Shown here piece after piece: positions 1-13,500 of a stretch of 64,000 nucleotides of DNA. How positions within the stretch are numbered: the stretch's first letter is position 1; each line of letters begins with the position of its first letter. The position numbers and the translations under genes were made by a program. Source of the DNA: Archilochus colubris (Eukaryota; Chordata; Aves; Apodiformes; Trochilidae); contig CM041115.1 of the NCBI GenBank assembly GCA_023079485.1, positions 29,936,826 to 30,000,825 on the forward strand. Direction: 5' to 3'. The notes beneath the pieces were generated by a model, which ran no database searches, was not told where the DNA came from, and worked only from the letters and a program-made list of their open reading frames with translations.

Positions 1-425
1 CTGTCTTTGGCCCCTCCTACTCGTATGGCCTTACCCCATGAGCCTTTTCCAAGCAGATCTTTGAAGAGCCCAAAGTCTGCTCTCCTGAAGTCCAGGGTGG
101 TGAGCTTGCTTTTCATCCTCCCCACTGCCCTCAGGATCCTGAACTCCAACATCTTATAGGCATTGCAGCCAAGGCTTCCTTGCAGCTTTCACATCCCCAG
201 TGAGCACCTCCTTGTGGAGGACCTTGAGGTCCAGTTGAGCAGCATTCCTCATTGGCTTCTGTATCACTTGAAGGAGGAAGTTGTTACCAGTTCACTACAA
301 GAATCTCTTGGATTGGGATGTCCTGCTATGCTGTCCCCGCAGCCCAAGCTCCCCAGGGCTAGGGTCTGTGATCATGAGGCTTCTCCTGTCTGTGATTCAC
401 TTGATCTTCCTGGTCAGGTGCCCTA
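1..425 (-). mobile_element. CR1 LINE fragment (ORF2 endonuclease region)
   Basis: Read on the minus strand, this stretch resembles the part of avian CR1 ORF2 that encodes the end of the endonuclease domain and the linker before the reverse transcriptase. Recognisable blocks are the minus-strand equivalents of 'aacttcctcctccaagtg', 'atggtggagttcaagatcc' and 'gacttcaggagagcagactt'. Stops and small indels interrupt the frame, so the copy is dead. It runs off the left edge of the window. The assignment rests on memory of the CR1 consensus; the edge near 425 is approximate. Confidence 0.72.
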
Positions 426-1488
426 ACAGACATACACTACAGTGTCACCCTAAACTGTCCCCTCTTTTACCTGAATAGAGTTCTGTTACATCCTTCTTCT
501 GCTGATTTTTCTCCCTGCCTTTCACAATGATTCGTCAGGGAATAAAAGGATAAAGAAATTATAGAGGCACCCATACAGGTTCTTCAGAACTTCTTCCTTC
601 TCTCAGCTTAAATTTGAACATGATTTATGGAGTCATTTTATTGAAATATGCATTTTTTGAACATTAATGATGCTCTGCTGATGAGGACTGCATGGTCTCA
701 AAAGAAGATGCTCTGCCAAGAGATATTGTTCCTTGATGTAGAATCAGTTTAATTTTATTTGGTTTTTACTTGGCTGTGGTATTCCTGTAGCATGTTTATT
801 CTACAGCGCTTATGAAATCTACTAACAGTCACGTACTAAGACATTCTTGGATCAACAATATTTTAAAAACTTGAGTCAAGTGAAGGGCTTTTAAGGAAAA
901 CCAGTTTATCCTCATGTTTAAGCATAAACTATTTTATGTATCTTAAAGAAGGTCTTTCAATATATCTATTCAAATGTGTATCTTGACAATTTCATTAAGA
1001 TGCTGTACACATACTAACAGAATGCATAGGCACGGCATCTTTTATCATTTGTTTTACTGGGAGTTTGACGACAAAATTTGACTTTTTCAAATGTGTTTCA
1101 AAACCTTCTAAGAGTGTGTGTTAAAATATGATACTAATTTAGAGAATAGCTTTTGCCAAAAGCCATTTGTATTTTCTATTCTGTGTTGACATGAATACTG
1201 AAACAAGACATTTTAAGTGTTTATGTCAAAAATGGAATATGACAGCTTTACCATAATTATAACAAGAGAAATCTTACTCTTGGATCATCTGTTAACTTAT
1301 TTTATGTTTTGTTATTATTGTAAGATGCAAGGTGGGGGGAAGGAAGCAATAATTTGATATAATTACTTTACTGTGATAGTAATTATCTTGAAACAATTTT
1401 TAAGAAGTATCTTAGAGAAATATTTTCATTTGCTTTCAGTTGGATTAAATGGTAAATTTATCCCATTTTTGGTTATCATACATTATAG

Positions 1489-1555
1489 GGATGCTTCCTT
1501 TGGTACTTGCAGTTTTCACCTGACATTGCTAGACTGTTTTCATGCAATCAACAAG
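1489..1555 (+). CDS. CDC14B: CDC14B coding exon 1 in window
   Basis: Acceptor ATAG ends at 1488 and donor GTCAGT starts at 1556. One base completes an Arg codon, followed by [22 protein letters not shown]. This matches the end of the CDC14 N-terminal (non-catalytic) phosphatase-like domain (human RDAAYGTC...LLDCFHA). It ends in phase 0. Confidence 0.9.
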
Positions 1556-4500
1556 GTCAGTAAAACAATATTTTTCATACTGCAGAAGTTTAGCTAAGAT
1601 TGCCCAGCAGAAAAAGAAGGCTTAGCAAGTTAGGATCCAATTATAGATTGGCCGTACACAATTACAGATGTGCAGTAGCATATTTTCTAATTGTTGACTA
1701 CTTTATTATGTGTTATGAATTGTAACAAAACTTACAGTTACAGCATCTCTGCAAGTCAACTGATAACTTACATAGTCAGCTAGTGAAGATCTTAAGGAAG
1801 AAATTAGAAGTTTTATTTAATCTTTCAGGACAGCCATTCACACCTCTAATCCTTAGGAGCTGTGTGATAGGTTTATTATGTGCCCCTCTGGTATTACATT
1901 TTAGACTGAATACAATCTTTGAAAGTGGTTTTGAATTAGTTAGTGATGCTTTTTAGGCATTTGCAGCATCTGCTAATGACTTTAGGTTTTGCCTTAGTAA
2001 TACAAATAGAACAAATGTTAGAAGGCAATGATTGGTTTCTTTTGTACTATGCATTATCATAATCTAGTGTTCTGTGGGAATTCAGCTGTGAAATAACATG
2101 ACATTGAAAGAAAGGAGTATTTTTATGTATTATTTTTTGTTAATCATTTAGTCAATCAGAGTAGTGAAATGGGGAATTGTACAGCTGTCTTTTGTTTTAT
2201 GGGCATCTCTGCAAAATACTGGGTGTTTATGATTTAAGCCTGCTTCTTGCAGATTTGTTATGTTCAGCTTTTCCAGATGTTTTCACTTTGACTGCTTGTA
2301 GGACAAGAGTAGTGAATTGCTTTTCTTCTTAGTACCAGTGAGCAGCAAGGAAAACTACAGATGATTATTCAAAGAAAGAGGAGATTAGAATGTAGCATTT
2401 TTAATGTCTGAAGATACAGGACTGTCTTTGTACTTTCTTGTCTAAGAAGTGGGTAAACTGCCAGTTTCCCAAATATTTACCATTTTATACAATATTAAAC
2501 ATAATGGTTGTGGATACTTACAGGACATAAGGAACAAAACTAGGGTCTGCTTAGAACTGTCTGTCTGCAAACAGTTTAAAATCAATGAAGATAATAGCAT
2601 CTCAATAGAGTGAGTAACATTCAAATATATTTGCAGTACTTGAATGAAGACTTTAGAATATACTCACTTCAACATATAAGTTTTGCCAGTTACTCTTTTC
2701 TTTTTTATGTGTAATACCAGTAATAAAGAGATTGAATGCTTCTGTAGTCTGGAATTTTGTAGTGATTCCAAGAAAACAGGAAAGAAATTTTCTCGTCTAA
2801 CTTCACTTATAAAATTTACAAACCTGTTTTGAACCAAGACTGAGTTGATCTGTGTTTCTTCAAACAAATGAAGAAATCTGTCTGAAAGAGCAGAACAGGA
2901 GGCTCTTAGTAACCTAAGAGTGATAAACTGTCTACATTGAAAAGATGCTTTCTTTTTAACAGCTGTATTCTGAATTTTAGGCTTTGCAATATGGTTTCCT
3001 GGATTTCAATACTTTTGATGTAAATGAATATGAGCATTATGAAGTAAGTGTTCAATATCAGTATTCTGATTTGTTTGCTGTTACTACTGCTAAGATGATT
3101 GTTTAAAATATGTGCTGAAGTTTTGGTAGTATTAGATTTCATTTCTGTTTTGTCTCTTTAAACTTTGATTGCTAAATAAAGCTGTGTGATCAGAGAGAAT
3201 ATAACAAGTTTCAAATTTGAACATAGTCAGCTTCAAACACAGGGAGAAAGCAAAAACCAAAATGGAAATAAACACTTTTTTCCATTATTATTAAGACCTT
3301 GGAAGGTGACGGGAGAGTGGGTATTTGGCCACCTTTTAGAGGTCATGCATATTCTTGAGCAGCCTTGATGAGAAACTCAAGGGTGTGCATGTCCACCTCT
3401 GACTGAATTCCAAAGAACAGCTACAGTACATATGTGTGAGCACAGGGTAAATGGATAATAATATTCTTTGAGATAAAGAAGGAGACATGGCTGGGAAATT
3501 CCAAACCTATAAAATAAACTTTAGGGCATGGAAAACTAATGTAAAAATGAAGGACTACAACTCTTGGCAATATGCAGTCTCAGAAATCCAAAACTCTCAG
3601 TTATCTGTAAAGAGAAAAATGTGTTCTTAGAATCTAAAAAATAATTATTTAAATTGTGAACAGAGATAAGGCCAAGATCATAATTTAGATACCTATAAAA
3701 ATTAAAATTGGAAGTTGCCCTTCAAATGAAGAGCATATTGTTCTGAAACACTAATTTAGAAAGAGGAGAACTCAGACAAAAAAGTGAGGTTGAGAGCATC
3801 TAGCATCTTCACAATGAAACAAAACGTAGGCAACTAACATCCTTTTATAAAAACTGTACATGACTTCTATCTAGCATGTATTTTGAAACAATAAGCAAAG
3901 GCTGAAAATACAGGGATAATGATAAACCAAGCATTTTCTCTTGACAGAGAGCAGAAAATGGAGATTTTAACTGGATAATACCAAACAAATTCATTGCCTT
4001 CAGTGGACCTCATTCAAGAAGTAAAATTGAGAATGGTATGCTTAAAAAAGGAGGTGGGGGACACAAGCCCACTGCTTTCTTAGTTGATTGTTATCAGTAA
4101 GAACAAGCTTTAAAATTTTTTCCTCAAACAGTGTGTTTTTTCCTTGGCTCTTTTTCTTTTATAAGAATCTTGGCAGTAAAATTTTAATGCTTGGTTTAAT
4201 TGTATCTGACCTAGGTAATTATGTTAAAATTCCATTTTCGGTTAGTCTATTTATTTATGTTGAGCACCAGTTCTGTGTTGAAAACTCTCTTGGTTTTGAG
4301 TCTTGGTTTGTTTCTTTACTGTCTTCTTCTCTTTTTTTATTCTTCTGTTTTCAAATAGGCTATCCCCTCCATGCTCCTGAGGCTTATTTCCCATATTTCA
4401 GGAAGCATAAAGTCACCACTATAGTACGCCTCAACAAAAAACTGTATGATGCCAAACGATTTACAGATGCTGGATTTGAACATTTCGACCTCTTCTTTGC

Positions 4501-7500
4501 TGATGGAAGCACACCTAGTGATACTATAGTTAAAACATTTCTGAATATTTGTGAAAATGCTGAAGGTGCTATAGCTGTTCATTGCAAAGGTATGGTATAA
4601 AACCAATTTATATTACAGGTGATGTTCATAGTTAGAGTTCCTGGGATATTGTGCACTGTATTTCTCTTATATCTAGTTACGAACGTCTCTGCCAATTTCC
4701 ATACCAATTATTTCTATGCTTCTGTTCTTCACTTCACCTTCTAATTTTTCTCAACTTCCAGAAAAATCTGTTTCCAACAATCAGATCGGGAAAAGTGAGC
4801 TTGCCAATATTAACAGCTCTTCCTGCTAGTAAGTTTTAGGACTTTCAAAGGACACTTATGAGCAGGAATTTGAAGTCCTAGCAAGGTTTATAGGTCTTTC
4901 TGAACAGTTAAATATAGCAAGCCATAAACTTTTGAAAATATCAATGCAGTCTTTTTAAGAGATAGCTTGTAATGTGTGTTTTTCCATAACCACAGAAGCC
5001 TTTATCCCTCAAAACCTATTAATACTAGTTACCTTGGGCATGCCCTGAATATTTGTTCCTCCAGAGTTAGACTGCCAAGGAAAGATACTCAGAGCATGCC
5101 CAATGCATGCAGCTAGTATAAAGAGAAAATTTTCTGTGATTCTTGAGAAACTGCTTCCCACACCATGTTTAATAGTGTATTACTCTATGACTGTTTTTCC
5201 AAGTCATGATGTCTGTAGCTGCAGCAAATTCCAGGTGAAGAAGGGTATATAAAAGAAGCCATTCTTTTCTCTTATGCAGCTGGTCTTGGACGAACTGGTA
5301 CACTTATTGCTTGTTATATTATGAAGCATTATCGGATGACAGCTGCTGAAACTATTGCCTGGATTAGAATAAATAGACCAGGTTCAGTGATTGGACCACA
5401 ACAGCACTTTCTGAGGGAGTAAGTAAATTGACTATAAATTATTTCAAAACCAAACTGGGATGTCTTTTTCTTCTTATATTGTACATGTAATAATCTTTGG
5501 TGTTAATTTGTTGTATTTTGGGATTCTTTTTTTTCCATTTTATGGTAGCAAACAGGCAGAACTTTGGACAGAAGGAGATATTTTCCGTGCGAAGTTGAAA
5601 GGAAACCATAAAATTGCTGTAACAAGAATTCTGTCAGGAGTAGATGATATTTCAATTAATGACACAAGAGGAAGAAGAACCATCCAAAGGGACAGTGAAC
5701 TGGTAACCATAATAAAAGTTGTAAAAGTTGTCCTGTAAAAGGTGTAACTGCCGTTGAGAGTCTCTGCAGTTCTGAAGAAATCTATGGGTACAGTAAAGCT
5801 ATGTAAATCAGATTCTTTTCCACTTTGCCTTTTTTTTTGTATCAAGGGATACAGGAGTGTGTGGAAGTTATGAACAAGTATGAAAAATCAAGTGCACTAA
5901 AGAAGTGAAGTAGGAACATCTTTATCATACTAAAATAATTAGCTAAATATTAGAACAAAAAAGAACTAATGATTTGCAAACAAAAGCACTGTGATTTTGT
6001 TTTGGATAATTTGTTGCTTCATTGTGTGAGTTTAAAAGGAAGGGATTAAAGGTTTTTTGCTGGTTTATGTTTCTAAGTAACTGCAACTTCTCTAATACCT
6101 TTTAATAATGCATTAAAAAAAATGGTACTGCTTTTTTAAAAAAGCAAGTGAAGGAAGGAAATGCTGTACTTGAGTGAAGATAGTACTGTACCCGAGCAAA
6201 GATTTGATAATATGCTTCCACTGTTTTGAAGGTAGACAACATTCTTATGCATGTAGTTCTCATCACCACTTAATGGTTCACACATTTAAAAGCAGCAAAC
6301 AAAAACTGGAAAGAACAGAATTGTGTTTATTGATTTTATGCTGGCATACTTTCCTTCTGTTGTAATTCCAACCTAAAGATTTCAAATAAGATTAATTCTT
6401 AAATGTCTAAGTGTTTATATTTTAATCTTGGATTGTCTTTTCCCTACTTGCACTTATCCAGTACAGTGATGAAGATGAAACAAACTGTGTAACACAAGGT
6501 GATAAGCTTCGTGCTCTGAAAAGTAGAAGGCAGGCAAAAGCTCCAGCTGCATCTCCACTAGCGTAAGTCAGTTTCTGAATTTTTTTATTCATACTTCCCT
6601 TTCCCCCCCAACAGTTTGTTTCCAAGGCTGCTTTTACTTATTTGAAACATGCATAAGATTCACCATTTCTGAGAAGGCTTAGTGAGTGCTACATAGGTAG
6701 GAGAACTTGGTTAAAGACCTGTGTAACGCACTGTCTAGTTTTCTGTGTTGTTTTCTGATTCTAGCAGTCTGCTTTTTACAAGCTCCCATACTACTTCTGG
6801 AGGCTTTACTTTTAGTTTAATCCTGAACATTCCCTTGGTTTTTATGGTGGTAATATAAAAATGGAAGAGTATGACTCCATGTGGTGGTGTTTGATCAGCT
6901 GAAATAATGTATGTGCTGATTTTTGAGGTAAGATCAGCTACCTAAGGAGAAGAAATAAAAGAAGAATCTTTAGCTTTCTTTCATTTTCTCTTCCTTTGAG
7001 AGAAACATTTGCTAAATTCTTTGGGCTTTGGGATTATGGCTGGAAGGCAGGGAGTACCACTATTTAAATAAATTAAAAAAGAGTGCATTTCTATCAGGGA
7101 TGCTGGTATTCAAGTCTCTTTTCAGACAAGTACTGAAACTCCACCTGTAAAAGAAAATTCATCAGGATGATCATCATTTTGCATCTGTAGCCTGTAGCAA
7201 CTCTAGTTAGAAAAACTTTCTTTCTGCCCTTAAATAAATTGCAAGAGAATGCATCTTCTGTGCCAAGAGTTGTATGCATGCAATTTGATTGCTAGGAAAG
7301 GAATGGTGACCCCTGGCTGTCAGATTTTTGCAAGTAATACAGCAATAGAGCCACAGACCAAAAGCAACTTAGCTTTTGGTGTGCGGGAATCATGATTTTT
7401 TTTTTTTTTTTTTTTTTTTAAGAACTAACAGTGTCATCAGAATTTTAGAAGTGAGAGTTACGAAGTAAGAATGTACTAAAGGTAGATGAATATGTTTTTG

Positions 7501-10500
7501 GAAAAACTCATAAATCACTATATATGCATGCTGCTTTTCTGCTTTTGTTTTAAAAGATCCTCTTTTTTTCATGCCCATAATTCACACAGGAAATCATATA
7601 AGAAGCAACAGGTTCAGAACAAAAGCAGTACCCAACTGACATTAAAAAAAAGCCAAACAAAAACACAACATTTAAGTTACCTCACATAGCACAGTCATAA
7701 ACAGCTTTCTGACACCCTAGTTTCTATGCCTCAGTTTCTATTTCATAATGTTTTTCCTACTTTAAGTCATGTAAACCAAGTCTGTGAAAGATGTCATTTT
7801 TATATGTCCCATAGAATGAATGCAGACTGTATGATGATGTGTCCAGAGCCATTGTCTTAATATGGAGAAAGCCTAACAAATATTAAAATACTATTCCATT
7901 CACAAAGCATTTTGCAACATGGCTGCTTTGATTAAAACCAGTTAGCTTATATTTCCATAGAAGGAAAATACTTGATCTAGAGCTTATAACTATTTTTGCA
8001 TTGCAACCCAGGAAGCTGGAATTTCCATCCTATTCTCTGAGTTATGTGTATGTTTTTCAGCTTTTACTGAAATAATTTAATGAAAAATGAATTCTTACAT
8101 AGTGTTTCTTTTATTTAACCAAAATATCACTAGGAATATTAGCTGCCGTACTTTAGTCAGAAATCTTTCCTAGTAGAAGAGGTATCAATTTTCCCTTTTA
8201 GTTCAGTCTCTTAAACATAATCGTGTCCCAGATTAATTTTATCTAAGCAAACAAAAAAGGCTAGAAGCATTACTTAAGACTTAAATATGAGGGAATTGTC
8301 TGTAATGTTTGTTAGTGTTTACTGAAGTTGGTTGTATAAACTCTGTATGCTTTGATGAATGAATATTTTGTATATGTTGTAATTAGCAATATTCAGCAGC
8401 TTTGGCAAAGAACTCCAAATTAACTTTTGCTGCTTTGAACAGAGGAAGGTAATCTACTTCATCATCTTGGTGTTTATGTAATTTGTTTGTTCCTACAAAC
8501 TGGTCTGCTCTAATCTAGTGTAATAAAACAAATGATTGTGAAGTAGGATGTATTAATAAAGGCTGATCAAACTACAGAAGGGATGGCAGTAATTGATTAG
8601 AGATGTACTGCTGCAGCATGTACTTATCTTGAAAAGAGTGAGATAGACTTTCTTTGGAGAAGACTATAGTGGAGATTGCAGAAAATTTGCTTTGATTCCA
8701 GTAACATGTGGATACTACTTTCAGCAATTTATGGTTGCATGGGTTGCTACAATCAAAGAAAGCAAGAAAATGCTTGGCAAAGGTTATAGAACAATATGCT
8801 TTTGAAGAACTTGGAGCAAGCTAAAATGCACCAGTAGCTTTTGCTTTTGAATTTTTGTTCATCTTTTCCTCCCCCTCCAACCCCTTTTTAGATGGCTCCT
8901 AGCCATGCTGGTGTCTACACTCTGTAGCATTGTCATCTGGTGGATTGTATGTGGCTCCCTTCTGCCCAGGCTGCTATTCTGTCTAGATGGTTTAAGAACA
9001 TAGTAACCATCAGGACCCTCTGAGAGAGAGCCACTGTGTAAGTGTCCCATTCCATTTCTCTACAATAGCTCATGATTTCTGTCTAGTGTGTCTCTTACAT
9101 GCATGTTTTCATATCATGTTTCTTACTGGCTTTTTTGCAAGTATAAATTTCACTGCTCTGGCTTTGCTGTATTTTTGTATGTATTATTAGTTATAAAACA
9201 TGATTTTTATGGCTGGCTTGCAATACAAAAAGCTTCAGATCTTTTATGATTAAGATAATTTGTAATTTTGAGGCCTTTCTTCTCCACATGCTCCTACAAA
9301 TAATCAAAAGTATATAAGGAAAACTACATTAAAGAATGCACTGCTTTAAAATATGATCCTGTCTTTTGGATATTGCAAATGGAGATATGGGCTCCAGCTT
9401 TACTTTGAAATACATGAACTTGCAAATGAGCATAGTTTCTCAAAGGATGGTTTTGCTCACATGAAGTGCCAGGAGTTAGAATTCGTTAGAACTATCTATA
9501 GGTCTTTCGTTTTTGCTAAGAGATGATAGTATAATATGCCATAAGAGGCTGTAAAATGGGACATCTTTTTTCCTTTTTAACATAATAGATGATTGAGGTA
9601 CGTTGCAGTATTAGGTCAAGGCTCACTTGTCTATTCAGCCAGTCTGGTTTCATCTTCTTTGTTATCCATAATTTTTTTATAATAGTGCTTTATGAAACTA
9701 GTTAAATCCCTTCTGTAAGTTACTTGGATTAAAAACATTAAAACATATTGTTTCCATTAGTACAGTTTTCACTCTTCCTCCACTCAGCTTTTGTCAGAGT
9801 GGCTTCAGGGATTGCTGTGCCTCACTTCCACTTAAAATGTGCAATGTTTTCATCAAATGCCAACTTCAATTTTTTGGCCAAAAAAAAATTCAGCAGCACA
9901 CAGAACTGCCAAGCAACCCAAACAAGAAGTATTTGCTTGGTACATGCCTCCCTGGAACTGCTCCACTACCACTGTGGTCAAAGCTAAATGGTCTGGGTGA
10001 AAACTTTGTTCTCAGGCAAAAGATAGTCAGAAAAAGTGTTTTACACTGCTGTACTAAATAAGAAAAGGCATTCTCTCATGGCAGAACGCTAAGGCTGAGT
10101 TTCTATCCTTCTTACCTTTGTCCTTGCAACTTTTTTTATCCATACTTTTAAAAAGCATGGGATTCTTTCTGCTAAAGTAAATGACATAATAATTAACGAA
10201 TGAGAACTTAGAGGACTTGTGGACAATGTAGTTACCTATTAGTCTTAGCTGAGGTCATCTTAGTTTATTCTTTTGGAGAAAAAAAAGTCCACCCACAACC
10301 TAAAGATCACTTTAACTGTTTTGGGTTTTTTTTCGTTGGTACTTTGTCAAAGAACATACTTAAAGGCTTTTTTTTCAAACTTTTGCAGTTTTTTACTGAA
10401 TGTAGCAGTATTTCTTCTCACAGTATTTTCTAGATGTCAGACCTCAGATTTCTAAACACAGACTAAAAGTCTAACTTAAAACACTGGTTAAAAAAGTGAA

Positions 10501-13500
10501 ACAGTCTGTCCTTTGCTTTGCAAGACTCTGTACTGCAAGATCTCTTTCACTCAACTATCATCCTTTCTTTTGTTTACAGTTTCTGTGTTCTGTCTAAAAT
10601 CTCCCTTTCTAGAGGGAAAGAGAAAAGACCAATATTGATAAATGTGTCACAATGCAAGAAACTGGGTTATTGGTGCTGCCGCCTCATATCCAGGGTTGAC
10701 AGGCAATAATGTTCTTTTATGTCCAGGAAGATAAAGTGCTTTTCATACAATGGTTTGGGTTGGAAGGGACCTTAAAAATCATCTAGTTCCAACCCCACTG
10801 CTGTGCACAAGGACACCTCCCATTAGACCAGGTTGCTCAAAGCTCCATCCAACCTGGTCTTGAACATTTCCAGAGGAAAAACTTCCTGGGCAACCTGTAA
10901 CAGTGTCTCACAATCCTCACACTAAAAAATTTCTTCTGAATGTCTAGCTTTAATCTACCCTCTTCCAGTTTAAAACCATTAACTCTTTTCCTGTCACTAA
11001 ATATCCTCCCCAGCTTTCTTGTAGACCTTCTTCAAGTACTGGAAAGCTACTGTAAGGTCTCTCCTTAAAAGCTAGACTAACATTCTCTCAGCTAGCATCC
11101 CTTGTGTTTTAAAATACAAAATTAATCATTAATCATTCGGGACTAGCCTGTCAGTCCTCTTGGCTGGAGCTTTGTAGACTGAAGAATATCAGTCATTTCT
11201 TGCCTCTCAATGACTTGGAACAGTGGTAGAAGTCTCAGATCTCTTTTCCTAAACAGCATGAGCTGATGAAAGAGAAAGCAATATTGCATTTGACAGACTT
11301 CATAAAACAAGTAGCCTAGGCAAGAGAAAAATGACCATCATGGGTCAAAGAAGATATGCTTCCCTGTAACTCTCATCCATCCCTAGGATACTGAAATTAT
11401 TTTTCCTTTTAAAAAGCTTGATGTGTATATCAATTTCCCTTTAAGATACATTACCTTGCTGGCATTTCAAATTTTGTGGGTTTTGTCTAGGGTTGGGAGG
11501 GTTTGGGCTTTTCTGTCCTGGTAGTGTACGTGTCCCCTCATCCCACTCTCAGTTAAATGGAGTCGTGAACTATAAAACATGGTGCTACTGACCCAAACAT
11601 TGTTTCACTTAACCAGGTTTTTATTTCTTTAAGAGCAAGTACATTTACTTGAATAAGAAAGTAGTGTATAAACTACTGGGATGTTTGGAAAGTATAGTAA
11701 GTTCTGAACTACCAAGTGATGTTTCCATTACAGATGAAGTGGAGATGAAAAACTCTTATGATGTATAGATTACCTACTTAAGTAGCATGTATATTACTGC
11801 ATTCTGTAGCCTATGTTCAGGAAGCATTCTGCTTTTTCTTTTGAAGCCATATTTAATTGAGTTAGGAAATCTTTTTGTATATCAGATTAGCTTTCTGCTG
11901 GTGCTTCTGGATGTTGGTTGTTGTCATGTACACCATGACATACTATTTTATATGAACTTCTATAAAGCAGTAACATAGAGGTCCTGAGGATCTTACTTTA
12001 CTACTGGTCTAGCTGCAATGAATAAAAATTACATACATTAAAGATAGCTTCTTCTCTTACTTTAAATATGTACGCAGTACCATTCTAATAAGAGCTCTGA
12101 TAGTACTGTTACTTCTAAGTTGGGAGCTGTTGGGCTTGACAACAACTCTGGCTCTGTTTAATTGTAGCACCTTATCAGATGATGGTGCAAATGGTACCTC
12201 ATAAGTTTTCCTTGAGGTTCTATCAGCCTTGGAATTCTAGGATTTTAGTCTGCTTTAAACATGTCTGTCTGATCATTCAGCAAATGTTTCGTTCATAGAG
12301 ATTTCCATAAATCTTTCCTCTTGGGTAGCCATGTGAAGATCTGTATTGCTGAAATGCAAATGGCATCTGCTGAAGAGCAGGTGACATTAAAGGTTCTGCC
12401 ATGCTCACAGCTGGCTCTGAGCTGACCCCACAAGCCAGCTCCTTCTCTCCCTACCCTCTGGTATATACAGCATTCTTAAGAGGATGATGTTGTGGTTGGT
12501 TTGGTTTTAAGGTGCAATGATATATGGTGACTATTTTTATGAATAATTTTCCTCTTTAAAACCTCTTTCTTTGATTTGAGCAGGTAAAATGAAATCATGT
12601 CAGATGTAAGGACTTATCTATAATATGTTGAAAAGATGAATAAGTGTTTGTGAAAGATGTTATCTTACCACTGGATATCTAAAAGAGAAATATTATTACC
12701 ATTATATCATGTTCAAGTAACTTTTGCTGTCTTTTGTATGTATGTTGCATATGTTTTATACAGAGAGATACAGTATATATGTATTTAAGAAATTTTGAAG
12801 TGAACTTCCAGGTTTTGAACCTTTTTACCTTGGACATGAAAGGAAAACGAAGTTTTTGTTAGAAGAATTTGTGTTGGCTTCAGAAACATGATATGATGTT
12901 GAGAGTACCTAGCTTTTGTTTACACCCTTCTAATAACTGATTCCTCCAAATTTGGATGTGTTGTGTTTATAGTAGAATTTGCTTTCCATGTTGATAGTAA
13001 TTGCCATTACAATTTTGTATTTTATCTTGGAGGAAGAGAAGACTGGAGGAACTTTTGCAAAACAAATGACAAAATTTTGCAAGTCTGAAAAACTGAGAAA
13101 GATTCGTTCCATAAAAATTTAAAATGCTTGAACTTTCTGCTTCCGTGGTCATATGTTTGCTAAAAATCTAGAAATATGTGATAAACAAGGTTGCTGATCA
13201 GTTTCATTGCTATAAAGAATTTATTTTGCATGTTATTATGTTATCTCCAACACATATTTTAATTCTGGTATCAATCCCATATAGAACAGTGGAAGCATAA
13301 GCTATTTTTTTTCTACTTATGCTTCTGGTGAAAGTATTCCATGACTATGAAAATACTCATATTTTCTCATGCGTATGTCTGTCCATTTTCACTCCAAAAG
13401 TTAACATTTTATATTCATATCTAAGGATTCCTGGAAAACAGTTTTTTATTTAACCAGATTGCAGTTTATACAACTTGATGAAGGTTCTTTTTTCCAATCC

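Noticed and set aside
1373..1488. FIPF upstream of RDASFG as part of the same CDC14B exon
   Set aside because: It resembles the family's YIPF-RD, but about ten unrelated codons lie between and a proper ATAG acceptor directly precedes RDASFG. I treat the FIPF as chance.
4088..4600. A 170-codon ORF as a complete small gene
   Set aside because: Its second half is the CDC14B catalytic exon (from 4359); the first half is intron with a clear acceptor between them.
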